A stretch of 64,000 bases of DNA from a virus (IMGVR_UViG_3300015242_000020:62001-126000); one strand, 5' to 3'. Shown: positions 31,691 through 39,482, counted from the stretch's first letter. Program-made: numbers and translations. Notes: generated by a model from the letters alone, not told the origin.

Positions 31691-31736
31691 CTCTCCCCGC
31701 GCAGATCGGTTGTCAGGGGCCGCTGCGCGGGGAGAG
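31691..31736 (-). terminator. Strong hairpin terminator
   Basis: Perfect 14-bp stem CTCTCCCCGCGCAG/CTGCGCGGGGAGAG, extendable by AAAG/CTTT, in the 206-base gap between 31605 and 31812. No other feature seen in the gap. Confidence 0.72.
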
Positions 31737-31811
31737 CTTTATCTGGGGGGGTTGGAAACAGCCGGGGTCGTGGAGCGTCAGGGTCTCCTCGATCCCGGCT
31801 GTGGCTTTTGG

Positions 31812-31937
31812 TTAGGCGCAGTCGGCGTGCACCCACTGACCGTCATCGTCATCGCAGACGATCATGTCGGCGCCGGCCTCAATCTGCTCTCCGCACTCCG
31901 GGCACCAGCCGTCGTACTGAGCCAGTATCGGTTCCAT
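31812..31937 (-). CDS. Zinc-ribbon peptide, 41 aa
   Basis: ATG 31937 overlaps the upstream stop. WCPECGEQIEAG and IVCDDDDGQWVHADC supply CxxC plus C..H..C, a compact zinc ribbon of the type that marks incoming RNA/protein-binding modules. Complete and coupled, hence likely real. Confidence 0.65.
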   Translation of the reverse strand: MEPILAQYDGWCPECGEQIEAGADMIVCDDDDGQWVHADCA

Positions 31938-32119
31938 CAGGTCTCCCTCCGATCGTGTAGCGGGCAGCCACCGGTGATGTACCAACCACCCTCACCCCAC
32001 GGCGGAAACCGGCCGTGGTTGTTGTCCAGGACGGCGCAGCGACAGCCCTGCTCGCCGGCCTCACGGCTGCCTGGGTTGGGCGGGTTCGGGAGCGAGGGAG
32101 TTTCCTGGTCCATGGTCAC
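31937..32119 (-). CDS. Hypothetical protein, 60 aa
   Basis: GTG 32119 (or ATG two codons later, MDQETPS) after GGAGAGGAGCG. Pro/Gly-rich with GCRCAVLDNNHGRFPP and GGWYITGGCPLH; Cys and His may bind metal. No family recognised. Confidence 0.55.
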   Translation of the reverse strand: MTMDQETPSLPNPPNPGSREAGEQGCRCAVLDNNHGRFPPWGEGGWYITGGCPLHDRRET

Positions 32120-32397
32120 GCACGCTCCTCTCCACGTACCTTGGCGTAGGTGGTGTCGGTGATCTCGATTAGCTTCAGGACGGTATTCAGGGAGGGATGC
32201 TCCCTGCGCTCACCGGAGAGCTTGTGGGTGGCCTGCCAGCGGGTTTCATAGGGCCCCGTGAAGTGCAGGAAGTCCCAGCCCGGGTGCTGCTCGGATAGAG
32301 CCTTCAGCGTCTGATGTACCCACTCGGCGCTGGTGGGCGGAGTTGTCTCTCCAGCCGGGGCAAGGACCTCAAAGCGGGGCTTGCTGGGTGTGCTCAT
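32116..32397 (-). CDS. Hypothetical protein, 93 aa
   Basis: I chose ATG 32397 (MSTPSKPRF) because the frame's earlier GTG at 32454 falls inside the promoter at 32435-32464. Contains WVHQTLKALSEQHPGWDFL and KLSGERREHPSLNTVLKLI, a mixed alpha/beta pattern. Function unknown. Confidence 0.58.
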   Translation of the reverse strand: MSTPSKPRFEVLAPAGETTPPTSAEWVHQTLKALSEQHPGWDFLHFTGPYETRWQATHKLSGERREHPSLNTVLKLIEITDTTYAKVRGEERA

Positions 32398-32434
32398 CAG
32401 GGGCTCCAGGGGGTGCATGGGAGGGGGTAGAACC

Positions 32435-32474
32435 ATACTGCTGTGATCAGACACTGTTTGTCAAGAAAGCCTAG
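32435..32474 (-). promoter_or_regulatory. Promoter with family-A site over the -35
   Basis: On the minus strand, CTAGGCTTTCTTGA (32474-32461) overlaps TTGACA (32464-32459). An 18-base spacer leads to CAGTAT (32440-32435). Here the operator covers the -35 rather than the spacer. Confidence 0.6.
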
Positions 32475-32880
32475 AAGGCGGGAAGTCGCTGGCGGTGAGC
32501 CTGAAGCGCTCCCGTAGCCGGCGGGCGGTGTTGATGTCCGCCACCGGTTCAGCCAGCGGGGAGTACAAGGACAGTGGGTCACCCCACCGGATCGCCCACA
32601 GCTTGGTGAACTCTCGTGGTGGATCACGGATCTTGAACACATGGGCCTTGCGGGGTTCGCGCTGGGCGGCCTGATGCACCAACGCGGCCTGCAGCGCACC
32701 GGCATGGGAGTGATACCGGGGGAGACCTCGGTACTGCGCCGCGACCGGTTGAGGATGGCCCAGATGCAGGCAGGCGTGCTTTTCGCAGAAATAGATGTTC
32801 ATGCTCTGATCACGCTGGCGGCGACGGACAGCGAGCGCCTCAGCCACCGTGGCGAAGGGGACCTTCTTGCCACAGTCCAT
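32461..32880 (-). CDS. Hypothetical protein with possible zinc motif, 139 aa
   Basis: MDCGKKVPFA at the start and IYFCEKHACLHLGH near residue 30-42 provide Cys/His ligands. The helical remainder includes AGALQAALVHQAAQREP and ARRLRERFRL. Resembles actinophage proteins built as a C-x-C..C..H module plus helices; function unknown. Confidence 0.62.
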   Translation of the reverse strand: MDCGKKVPFATVAEALAVRRRQRDQSMNIYFCEKHACLHLGHPQPVAAQYRGLPRYHSHAGALQAALVHQAAQREPRKAHVFKIRDPPREFTKLWAIRWGDPLSLYSPLAEPVADINTARRLRERFRLTASDFPPSRLS

Positions 32881-32883
32881 CTC

Positions 32884-33120
32884 TTAGGCTCCCGGCATTT
32901 CGACCATCGTGCAGAGATGGAGATCGGCGATGTAGCAGAGCAGGCAGTACACCGGGCTGAACCGACCGGTATGACTGTCGCAGTACCGCTCGGTCAGGAC
33001 GTGCTCGTGCACGCAGACCCAAGTCTGCACTGTTAGTCCGGGGGACGGGCAGACCTGGCAGAGGCCAGCACCAGCACGATCGAACCGAACGGTGATGGTG
33101 TGCGGAGACTCGATCGTCAT
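32884..33120 (-). CDS. Cys-rich small protein, 78 aa
   Basis: ATG 33120 (MTIESPHTITV) with the upstream stop overlapping as TGATG. Cys pairs GLCQVCPSPG and WVCVHEHV..C, then YCLLCYIADLHLC, giving two potential zinc sites. No family recognised. Confidence 0.6.
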   Translation of the reverse strand: MTIESPHTITVRFDRAGAGLCQVCPSPGLTVQTWVCVHEHVLTERYCDSHTGRFSPVYCLLCYIADLHLCTMVEMPGA

Positions 33121-33479
33121 CAGTCCGGCCACTCCATCAGGTAGGCGTCGACCTCAGGGCAGTAGTCGGTGATCCGGTAGACCACCTTGCGCTTCACGGA
33201 TTGCAGGATCAGTGACCAACCGAGGGCCTCCTCCCAGTGCATCACGATGGCGCAGCCGGGCAGGGTGTCCTTGGAGAGGGTGAGGTCCAGCTCGAACGGG
33301 GGCTCGATGTCGCGCAGGTAGGCGGCCATCGTGGAGGACAGTCGAGCATCTAAGAATCGGCAATGCAGCCACGCCTTGGGATCAGCCCGCTGGATCTCGC
33401 CGGTCTCCCAGCTGAGGGTCATCTCTCCGACCTTGCCGGCGCAGGACTCGGTGATGATCGGTACGTCGAAGTACTCCAT
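33120..33479 (-). CDS. Hypothetical protein, 119 aa
   Basis: ATG 33479 (MEYFDVPIITES), coupled to the upstream TM-peptide gene. Alpha/beta with EMTLSWETGEIQ, FELDLTLSKDTLPGCAIVMH and a C-terminal VVYRITDYCPEVDAYLMEWP. Function unknown. Confidence 0.62.
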   Translation of the reverse strand: MEYFDVPIITESCAGKVGEMTLSWETGEIQRADPKAWLHCRFLDARLSSTMAAYLRDIEPPFELDLTLSKDTLPGCAIVMHWEEALGWSLILQSVKRKVVYRITDYCPEVDAYLMEWPD

Positions 33480-33592
33480 CAGTGCATCACGATCGCCAGG
33501 AAAAGTACGGCGCCCACGACCACGCACACCGCGAGTACCGCGCCCATGACGAAGCCGATGACGATGTCGGCACGGTCACTGGTGTCTCTCAC
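33479..33592 (-). CDS. Single-TM peptide, 37 aa
   Basis: GTG 33592, beginning MRDTSDRADIVIGF. One TM helix (MGAVLAVCVVVGAVLFLAIV). Overlaps both neighbours, supporting coupled translation. Confidence 0.58.
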   Translation of the reverse strand: MRDTSDRADIVIGFVMGAVLAVCVVVGAVLFLAIVMH

Positions 33593-34073
33593 CGAGCAAC
33601 TCCCGTGCTAGTGCAGCAGTCTGGGGGCCCAGCTGAGCAACAGGAATGCCAAACACCATGAGCAGTTGAACGTCGGCCTCCACAACATCCTGGACGGCCT
33701 GATCCAACCCGTTGGCAGAATCGGGCTCGGGAGGGACTGGCGGCGCCTCGACCTCGGAGTGCTGTGGGCTGGGCACGTCGAACCAGAGCTTGGCCAGTCC
33801 GTAAACCACCGCACTCACGATGAACGCCACGACCAGAGGTATGCCCTCGGCGTTCATGAGCAAGGTGCCAGCGCTCAGCGTCAGAATCCCCAAGACGGTC
33901 TCGAAAGTCGCCACTGCCGTCCAGACCCTCTTCGCCCGGCTGGGTGGTATCGGAGGGATCGGGGGTGGGGTCCAGTCCGGATCCCACTGCCAGCTGATCA
34001 GCTCGATCTGGTCGGCTTCGGTGAGGCATTGCAGAGGATCGAGATCCATCGGGTCGATGTCGTCGTCGATCAT
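33576..34073 (-). CDS. Two-TM membrane protein with Pro-rich N-terminus, 165 aa
   Basis: Acidic N-terminus (MIDDDIDPMDLDP), a Pro-rich stretch (WTPPPIPPIPPSRAKR) and two TM helices (VLGILTLSAGTLLMNA, VVAFIVSAVVYGLAKLWF). The helical cytoplasmic tail has LDQAVQDVVEADVQLLMVFG. No family recognised. Confidence 0.64.
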   Translation of the reverse strand: MIDDDIDPMDLDPLQCLTEADQIELISWQWDPDWTPPPIPPIPPSRAKRVWTAVATFETVLGILTLSAGTLLMNAEGIPLVVAFIVSAVVYGLAKLWFDVPSPQHSEVEAPPVPPEPDSANGLDQAVQDVVEADVQLLMVFGIPVAQLGPQTAALARELLGERHQ

Positions 34074-34339
34074 GACGCTCTCCTCAGTTCGACCCAGCGG
34101 ATACCCGCCTCGGTCAAGGTGTAAGCGGCTCGACCAGACCGCCCGGGTCGAGGCACTACGAGGTCGCGGGAGACCCAGCCCTCGTTGATCAGCTGGTTCA
34201 ACAGTTTATGCAGGGCGGCATACCTGATCTTGGTCTCGTCCTGCAGGTCGCCATAGATATAGCGCGGCCCCGGATCGCGCTCGAACGCATCCAGCAGACG
34301 CTCGGTGTTGCGTTGTCGCCGACGAGCAAGCCAGCTCAT
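34070..34339 (-). CDS. Winged helix-turn-helix protein
   Basis: 89 aa. YIYGDLQDETKIRYAALHKL forms helices 2-3 of a wHTH, LNQLINEGWVSRDLVVPRPG follows with the beta wing, and AAYTLTEAGIRWVELR is the terminal helix. The TLTEAG ending is characteristic of PadR/MarR-type regulators. A candidate local repressor, either of phage promoters or of a host gene. Confidence 0.76.
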   Translation of the reverse strand: MSWLARRRQRNTERLLDAFERDPGPRYIYGDLQDETKIRYAALHKLLNQLINEGWVSRDLVVPRPGRSGRAAYTLTEAGIRWVELRRAS

Positions 34340-34599
34340 GAGGCTCTCCGCTCACTCCGGGCCCTGACATCAGCCTGCCGGCAGGAGTAGCAGGGCTTCT
34401 CCCCGAGACGGTAGTGCCGTCGCCACGCGGCCAGGGTGCCATGGGGCTGGTAGTCGTAGTCCTTCCACGGGGTGGCACCGGCTCGGGCGGCACCGGCTAC
34501 GTAGGCACCACGGACACACAGCCGGGAGCAGAAGCGGCTCTGCTTCTCGGTGAGCCGATCGGCACACCAGGCACAGCGCCGACGATGGGTCAGGGCCAT
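34336..34599 (-). CDS. Double zinc-cluster protein, 87 aa
   Basis: RRCAWCADRLTEKQSRFCSRLC provides one four-Cys cluster near the N-terminus. CYSCRQA near the C-terminus, with HYRLGEKP just before it, may provide another. The HGTLAAWRRHYRLGEKPC motif recurs in actinophage proteins and resembles the WhiB-adjacent region of Streptomyces regulators, but no WhiB Fe-S signature is complete. Confidence 0.66.
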   Translation of the reverse strand: MALTHRRRCAWCADRLTEKQSRFCSRLCVRGAYVAGAARAGATPWKDYDYQPHGTLAAWRRHYRLGEKPCYSCRQADVRARSERRAS

Positions 34600-34614
34600 C
34601 GCAGGAGATCCTTT

Positions 34615-34833
34615 CTAGGACGGAGGGGCAGCCAGTCCTTGCACGCTGAGCCGGGCCTGCTCGGAGGCATCCAGCTGCATGGAAACCAGCACCTCGGCGG
34701 TCAGCGTGAGGTAGCCGTACTTTTGGTAGGACTGAGCGGCGTACCAGGTCGCACTCTGAGCCGGCAGCGTCGGAAACTCCCGCATCAGGTTCAGCGCGAT
34801 GAAGCCGACCACCACCGGGATGAGCGGATCCAT
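34615..34833 (-). CDS. Small membrane protein, 72 aa
   Basis: ATG 34833 (MDPLIPVVVGFIALNLM). Hydrophobic N-terminal helix followed by an amphipathic region (SATWYAAQSYQKYGYLTLTA). Long upstream extension of this frame is shadow sequence. Confidence 0.58.
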   Translation of the reverse strand: MDPLIPVVVGFIALNLMREFPTLPAQSATWYAAQSYQKYGYLTLTAEVLVSMQLDASEQARLSVQGLAAPPS

Positions 34834-34835
34834 GA

Positions 34836-34928
34836 TCACCGATCCCGCTCGGCGTGAGCCCAGGTCAGCACCACAGCAGCGATGACCAGCAGCTCCACCA
34901 TGCCGACGTTGAGGAGCAGATCGATCAT
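34836..34928 (-). CDS. Single-TM peptide, 30 aa
   Basis: ATG 34928 overlaps the upstream stop (ATGA). Encodes MIDLLLNVGMVELLVIAAVV followed by a short polar end. Confidence 0.55.
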   Translation of the reverse strand: MIDLLLNVGMVELLVIAAVVLTWAHAERDR

Positions 34929-35164
34929 GAAACGTCCTCATACAGCGTGTGGTACCGGATGAATGGCGCCCGGGAGACCACGTTGCCCCGACGCACCTTG
35001 GGCTGGCCGGCGCGCTCGTCCTCATGGGTGACGTAGGCGATGGTCTCCTCGGTGACCGCCACAATCCGCAGCAACCGCTTGCGCCGGGCTGCCCGCAGCC
35101 GGGAGGGCCGAGTCATCCAGATCTGTCCGGACACCGGGTCCGGCTTGGTCCTGATGTAGGTCAT
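34925..35164 (-). CDS. Hypothetical basic protein, 79 aa
   Basis: Arg/Lys-rich (SRLRAARRKRLLRIVAV) with beta-strand pattern (IAYVTHEDERAGQPKVRRGN). Could be a small SH3-like or nucleic-acid binding fold. Overlaps neighbours on both sides. Confidence 0.6.
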   Translation of the reverse strand: MTYIRTKPDPVSGQIWMTRPSRLRAARRKRLLRIVAVTEETIAYVTHEDERAGQPKVRRGNVVSRAPFIRYHTLYEDVS

Positions 35165-35424
35165 GTGTGCATTCCCAGGTCACTGAGCAGCGGACGCTCG
35201 GCCATCACGAACGCTCCATCCGACGGCCGCATGATGGCCGAGAGGTGCAGGACCACCGGAATCCCCTCGAACTCGGTGGTCTCTCCCAGCTGGTAGCGCA
35301 CCGCCGGATCCAGGTCGGGGGAGACGCAGACGACGAACCGCTCAATCTCATCCCGAGCGCCCCGGCTCATGTCGTAGAGCACGCCCTCGACCAGGCTCTG
35401 GGGGTCAGTGGTGTTCGCCATCAT
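35161..35424 (-). CDS. Hypothetical protein, 87 aa
   Basis: ATG ATG at 35424/35421 (MMANTTDPQSLVE). Contains GARDEIERFVVCVSPDLDPA and GIPVVLHLSAIMRPSDGA, alternating alpha/beta. No family recognised. Confidence 0.6.
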   Translation of the reverse strand: MMANTTDPQSLVEGVLYDMSRGARDEIERFVVCVSPDLDPAVRYQLGETTEFEGIPVVLHLSAIMRPSDGAFVMAERPLLSDLGMHT

Positions 35425-35689
35425 CGGCCGCCTTCTGTTGGGTGGGAGGACGCCACTGCTGGTCATAGTCCAGATGGCTGGTGTAGTGCAGTGCCTCGGT
35501 GAGCAGGCCGATCCGGATGCCCTCGATCAGGCCGTGGGCATAACCGACCGGGATGCGCTCCAGGGTGCCGTGCGCGTTATCCCACTCATCGAGCAGGATC
35601 TGCAGTGTCTGGGTCGAGCCGGCACCGTTGCGGGCCGCCTCGTTGACCCGAGCTGTCAGGAATTCCACCAAGGTCAGCGGGTGGCTCAT
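35405..35689 (-). CDS. DUF6221-like protein, 94 aa
   Basis: ATG 35689 (MSHPLTLVEFLTAR), coupled to the upstream gene. The opening LTLVEFLTARVNEAAR resembles the start of DUF6221 family proteins of Streptomyces. The IEGIRIGLLTEALHYTSHLD tail is helical. Function of the family is unknown. Confidence 0.62.
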   Translation of the reverse strand: MSHPLTLVEFLTARVNEAARNGAGSTQTLQILLDEWDNAHGTLERIPVGYAHGLIEGIRIGLLTEALHYTSHLDYDQQWRPPTQQKAADDGEHH

Positions 35690-35844
35690 CGCAGCCCCCG
35701 CACCCAGACCTGAGTGACTCCCCAGCCGAGGATAAAGGCTTGCATGTGTGGCCAGACGCACTGCGCCAGCAGCAATGCCAGATACAGCAGGGACACCAGG
35801 CCAAAGGTGGCGAGGGCGAGGAGTACCAACTCGGCGGGAGACAT
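35686..35844 (-). CDS. Small TM protein, 52 aa
   Basis: ATG 35844 directly downstream of the promoter at 35851-35880, so its mRNA would have almost no leader. TM helix LVLLALATFGLVSLLYLALL, then a Trp-containing amphipathic end. Confidence 0.6.
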   Translation of the reverse strand: MSPAELVLLALATFGLVSLLYLALLLAQCVWPHMQAFILGWGVTQVWVRGLR

Positions 35845-35850
35845 GCCTGC

Positions 35851-35880
35851 ACTCTAAGCTTCCTTAGCGGATCAGGTCAA
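35851..35880 (-). promoter_or_regulatory. Sigma70-type promoter with family-A operator
   Basis: On the minus strand: TTGACC (35880-35875), an 18-base spacer, then TAGAGT (35856-35851). CTAAGGAAGCTTAG (35867-35854) covers the spacer end and -10. The -10 lies only 7 bases from the 35844 start codon, so the transcript may be leaderless, which actinobacteria tolerate. Confidence 0.72.
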
Positions 35881-35881
35881 G

Positions 35882-36340
35882 TCAGGGAGTCGCTGCCGCC
35901 GTCGGCAAGGTGGTTGGAATGGCCTGGCAGTAGGTGTTTCGGCGCCACGCCGCCACATCGAAGTCCTTCAGGATCTCGCACGAGATACTACGACTCTCGA
36001 ATCCGGTCTGCCGGTTCTTCAGAGTGTCGGTCTCGTTCTGGGCCAGCGCGGTCTTCAGCTTGGCCACCTGAGTGCGCAGGACCCCGTTCTGGGTGGTGAG
36101 ATCGGCGTTCTGGCCCTTGAGGATCTCGATCTGCTTGCGGTTCTTCACCGTGTTGGCGTCGGAGTGTTTGGCCGAGGCGATCGTGTAGGCGCTGGCGCCG
36201 ATCAGCGCGAGCACCAAGAACATCAGGATCATCTCGCGGCGATAGAGCCGAGCCTGCATGCGCTCGGTACGCCGAACGGCACCGAGGATGCGCCGAGTCG
36301 GGGAGTCCTCGTCGGTCGAATCCGCCGGTGTCGAGGGCAT
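35882..36340 (-). CDS. Single-TM coiled-coil protein (Rz-like architecture)
   Basis: 152 aa. Cytoplasmic N-terminus with RRILGAVRRTERMQARLYRR, a TM helix (MILMFLVLALIGASAYTIAS, ~37-56) and a long coiled coil (EILKGQNADLTTQNGVLRTQ and following). It ends in a Cys-containing tail (SISCEILKD, TYCQAIP). Resembles i-spanin or host-envelope-spanning proteins, but Gram-positive hosts lack the usual outer membrane partner. Confidence 0.66.
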   Translation of the reverse strand: MPSTPADSTDEDSPTRRILGAVRRTERMQARLYRREMILMFLVLALIGASAYTIASAKHSDANTVKNRKQIEILKGQNADLTTQNGVLRTQVAKLKTALAQNETDTLKNRQTGFESRSISCEILKDFDVAAWRRNTYCQAIPTTLPTAAATP

Positions 36341-36365
36341 AAAAGGTCAGGGATGCCTTCCGGTG

Positions 36366-36379
36366 AGATAGAAGTATCT
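36366..36379. promoter_or_regulatory. Family-B palindrome in intergenic gap
   Basis: AGATAGAAGTATCT lies in the 43-base gap upstream of the 35882-36340 gene, 26-39 bases from its start and away from its ribosome site. This shows the motif is not merely a translation signal. Confidence 0.65.
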
Positions 36380-36383
36380 GGCG

Positions 36384-36623
36384 TTAGTGAGCCAGAACAG
36401 CACCCTTCTTGGCGGTGCTCCAGTGGCCACACTTGCATCCGACCGCCGTGCACACCTGGGTGACGTTGCCCTCGGCATCCTCCCGGCTCGGGTGGAAGGA
36501 GAGCGGGTGGTTGCAGATCTTGCCCTCGACCCGGGTGCCACATTGGGGCTGGTGGCCACGCGGGTAAGGAATGGGGCGGCGTACGGCGCCGTCTTTCACA
36601 GTTGCACTCCGTGTCTGAGTCAT
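36384..36623 (-). CDS. Zinc-binding small protein, 79 aa
   Basis: Cys/His ligands: HQPQCGTRVEGKICNHPLSF then VCTAVGCKCGHWS. Two potential CxxC-type pairs. Begins MTQTRSATVKDGAVRR. The 86 bases between it and the terminase gene hold a repeated GGGATGC and no clear promoter. Confidence 0.62.
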   Translation of the reverse strand: MTQTRSATVKDGAVRRPIPYPRGHQPQCGTRVEGKICNHPLSFHPSREDAEGNVTQVCTAVGCKCGHWSTAKKGAVLAH

Positions 36624-36709
36624 GGTTTATCGCATCCCTTGGTTGCATCCCTGATTGCGGAGCATACGGGCTTTCCAATCAATTCTATAGGGACCGTGAT
36701 CGTTTTCGC

Positions 36710-38848
36710 TCAGCGACGACGACCGGCAATGCCCCGTGCGGGAGAGGAAACGGTCTGCGGTGCCCCCCGGCTGGACCGGGAGAAAGCGTCGGAGATCTCC
36801 CCGAGATCGTTATTACCGGCACCGTGACTCGTCATGCTGGAGTACGCATTGGTGCCACCTCGCTGACCACCGGCGATACCGAGCGCGGCCAGCTCCATCC
36901 CGATCTCTTCGGCCACCTCGCGGCCGATCAGCTTCCACACTATCTCGCAGACCGCGTCGAAGGTGTCCTTGGACTGCACCGGACCGGAGGAGGGGTGATC
37001 CACCCGGCGTCCCTTCATCTGCAGGAAGCGCATCTCCAGCTCCGCCCGCGCGCTGGGCTCGTGCGGCTGGCCATGCTGATCGAGCATCGGAGCGTGCACC
37101 CGGCCCAGGTTGATCGCGGACTTGAAGATCTCCGCCTTGACCCAGTTGGTCTTCTCGGTGACCTGCACCTCATAGACATCGGTGCGCTTGGGCTTCTTCG
37201 CCTCCACCACATGCCGGCGGATGTGGGCGATCGAGCTGGCCGAGTTCCACGGGTCGAAGGTCTGCTCGATCGGCAGGAAGCTGTCTACGTACTGACAGAT
37301 CTGGTCTTCCACCTGCAGGTAGTCGATCCGGTGATCCTCAAACGTGGCCGGCTCCCAGCAGTCGATCACATCGATGACCACATGCTTGGTCAGATCTGTC
37401 TTGATACTGCCGTCGGGCAGCGTACGGAGGGACTCAGCGATCTCGACGTGCCCGATGGCGTAGCCGAAGGCGTCGTTAACCAGCCCAGGATCGCCATGGG
37501 CGACATAATCGATGCTCATCGGTCCCTGGAGCTGGATGCGTAGCTCCTCGCCCTGCCACGGGCCAAACACGGCCGAGACCATCTTCTCATCCAGGTAGGA
37601 GTCCAGGATGGCTGCCCAACGGGATCTGCGCTCTACCCGGAAATTATCCGGGTTGGACTTCTCCAGCTGCTGCATGTTGCCGTCATAGGACTGGATCGCC
37701 GATCGCTTGTGTGCGAAGTGTGGGGTGGGCATCTCCACCTCGACCGGCACCTTCTTGCGCACGAACGCGGAGATGTCCTCCTCGATGTAGACCATCATCG
37801 TGCGGGCCGGCCGGGTAATGATCTTCTCGGCACGCTCCCAGTCCTGATAGGGGTCCCAGGACTCCAGCTGGACCATGAACTTCTCGGGAAAGCTCGGGGA
37901 GCCATCAGCCTCCTTGGCGATCGACTCCTCCCACATCTCGTAGTACCGGCCGGCCATCTGCCACGGGCTGGAGCCGGCGAAGATGAACGCGTCCACACCG
38001 AACTGGTCCAGAGACGGGGTCGCGCTGGCGTAGACCTCACCAGCGGACCTATTCACGCCGGTGGCCACCACGTGGGCCATCTCGTCGTAGTGCTGCATAT
38101 AGGCCGCCGGGCCACGAGCAGCCATCAGGCTCGACTCGCGCGGCACAATCTCAAAGGTAGCCTGATCCGAGTCAGACTCCACCCCGCGCAGTGCCTGGCG
38201 CTGAGCGCGCAGGATGTCACTGGGCGCGTAGATGGTGAGGATCTCCCCGAGCTGCCGGGAGATGTAGGGACCGAAGCAGGGTGCACCGGAGACCACCGAG
38301 ACGATGTCGCGCCACTGGTTCTCCTTGGCCTGCTGCCGCTTGCCAGCGAAGGTGATCGCCATCAGCTTCTTGGATCGCTCGATGCCGTAGTACGCCTGCG
38401 GGCCGCCGGGCTTGTGCATGTAGTGCCAGGTCACATACGAGCCACTCAGCGCCCCGAGGTAGCCCTTGGAGCCACGGCGGCCGACCACGGCCACGATCTC
38501 CCGGAACCACGGCCGGCCCTGGGCCTTACAGATCTTGATGCGCTCCAGCAGGTCGGGCTGACAGCCGTGGTATCCGGTTCGGGCGAAGTCCTCTCCCCAC
38601 TGTCCGATGACGTCGTAGTCGAACGGGGTGAACAGCTCGTCCTGCAGGAACATCGCCTTGAGCATGGTGGCTTGGCGTGGGTAGATGCCCGGCTGATCGA
38701 GGTAGGTGTCGGAGAGGATGAACTCCATGACGTCCGGGATCCGCTGCGAAGATAGAAATATCTCCGACACCTGCAGCGGATCAAGCAGCGCGAGCGGAGC
38801 CTTGGCCCCGCGCCGCCGCAGGTTACGGACGGCGAGCGGCCCGCTCAT
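36710..38848 (-). CDS. terL: Terminase, large subunit
   Basis: 712 aa. The ATPase N-terminal half has a deviant Walker A (IVAVVGRRGSKG) near residue ~120, an expected P-loop variant in large terminases, and a Walker B region (AAYMQHYDEMAH) near ~245. LTIYAPSDILRAQRQALRGV and PRESSLMAARGPAAYM lie between. The C-terminal half contains the nuclease-like region (VVIDVIDCWEPATFEDHRID). Powers DNA packaging into the prohead through the portal. Here it is separated from portal by about 21 kb of small genes. A family-B palindrome lies within its 5' end. Confidence 0.87.
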   Translation of the reverse strand: MSGPLAVRNLRRRGAKAPLALLDPLQVSEIFLSSQRIPDVMEFILSDTYLDQPGIYPRQATMLKAMFLQDELFTPFDYDVIGQWGEDFARTGYHGCQPDLLERIKICKAQGRPWFREIVAVVGRRGSKGYLGALSGSYVTWHYMHKPGGPQAYYGIERSKKLMAITFAGKRQQAKENQWRDIVSVVSGAPCFGPYISRQLGEILTIYAPSDILRAQRQALRGVESDSDQATFEIVPRESSLMAARGPAAYMQHYDEMAHVVATGVNRSAGEVYASATPSLDQFGVDAFIFAGSSPWQMAGRYYEMWEESIAKEADGSPSFPEKFMVQLESWDPYQDWERAEKIITRPARTMMVYIEEDISAFVRKKVPVEVEMPTPHFAHKRSAIQSYDGNMQQLEKSNPDNFRVERRSRWAAILDSYLDEKMVSAVFGPWQGEELRIQLQGPMSIDYVAHGDPGLVNDAFGYAIGHVEIAESLRTLPDGSIKTDLTKHVVIDVIDCWEPATFEDHRIDYLQVEDQICQYVDSFLPIEQTFDPWNSASSIAHIRRHVVEAKKPKRTDVYEVQVTEKTNWVKAEIFKSAINLGRVHAPMLDQHGQPHEPSARAELEMRFLQMKGRRVDHPSSGPVQSKDTFDAVCEIVWKLIGREVAEEIGMELAALGIAGGQRGGTNAYSSMTSHGAGNNDLGEISDAFSRSSRGAPQTVSSPARGIAGRRR
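38750..38763. promoter_or_regulatory. Family-B palindrome inside terminase gene
   Basis: AGATAGAAATATCT. Codons across it are GAG ATA TTT CTA TCT (E-I-F-L-S), a cluster of rare codons in an otherwise GC-rich gene. Confidence 0.6.
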
Positions 38849-39078
38849 TGGAAGATGATCGCGACCGCAAACTCGGCCGAGTCCTCTAGATCGAGGGTGG
38901 CGATGATGTGGGTCCGGGTGGCGTCATAGAGCGGAGTCCACGGGTCCTCCTGCTCGGACACACCCACCACCGGGAAAGGCTCGCCCACGTCGGTGACCGT
39001 GACCTCCCACGAGGTGGGCACCTTGCGGTCCTTGCGCGCCCATGCCGTGTAGCTAGGGAACGGATTCTCCTCGGTCAT
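38845..39078 (-). CDS. Hypothetical protein, 77 aa
   Basis: ATG 39078 (MTEENPFPSYTAW) overlaps the upstream stop. Beta-rich (SWEVTVTDVGEPFPVVGV, THIIATLDLEDSAEFAVAII). Overlaps the terminase start by 4 bases; may be a small terminase-associated factor by position only. Confidence 0.6.
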   Translation of the reverse strand: MTEENPFPSYTAWARKDRKVPTSWEVTVTDVGEPFPVVGVSEQEDPWTPLYDATRTHIIATLDLEDSAEFAVAIIFQ

Positions 39079-39482
39079 GCCGATCCCTTCGGCGTCCACA
39101 GCGGGCTGGACGCGGCAGTCCCCGGCATCGCCACCGGAACCGCGTCGGTGCCCAGCGGCTGGTCCTTGCCGAGGATGTTGCGCTGGACCTCCCAGCGGTG
39201 CTGGTCGTGGTCGTGCTCAGACTCCGGGCTGATCCGGCCATCGATGCGGATCTCTGGTCCCCAGGCCGGCGTGCCGTCGGCGGCCACGTAGGGCTGGATC
39301 GCCACCAGGCTGGCCCGCAGGCCGATCTCGGCGAACCGGTCGATGATCTCGGACTCGATGCGCTCCCAGTCCTTCATGCCGTGGGTCATCTGCCCGACCT
39401 TGGCGTTCAGCGCCGGCAGCACGTAGTTGTTGATCCTCACCAGGTCGCTGTCATACAGATCTACATCCACAGTCACGCTCAA
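39075..39482 (-). CDS. Hypothetical protein, 135 aa
   Basis: Begins MSVTVDVDLYDSDLVRINNY; helical KVGQMTHGMKDWERIESEII. His/Asp-rich segment SPESEHDHDQHRWEVQ may bind metal. A family-B half-site (39497-39509) precedes it. No family recognised. Confidence 0.6.
   Translation of the reverse strand: MSVTVDVDLYDSDLVRINNYVLPALNAKVGQMTHGMKDWERIESEIIDRFAEIGLRASLVAIQPYVAADGTPAWGPEIRIDGRISPESEHDHDQHRWEVQRNILGKDQPLGTDAVPVAMPGTAASSPLWTPKGSA

Noticed and set aside
36602-38755. Plus-strand open frames opposite the large terminase
   Set aside because: Shadow frames; Val/Leu/Gly-rich without motif, and terminase motifs are clear on the minus strand.
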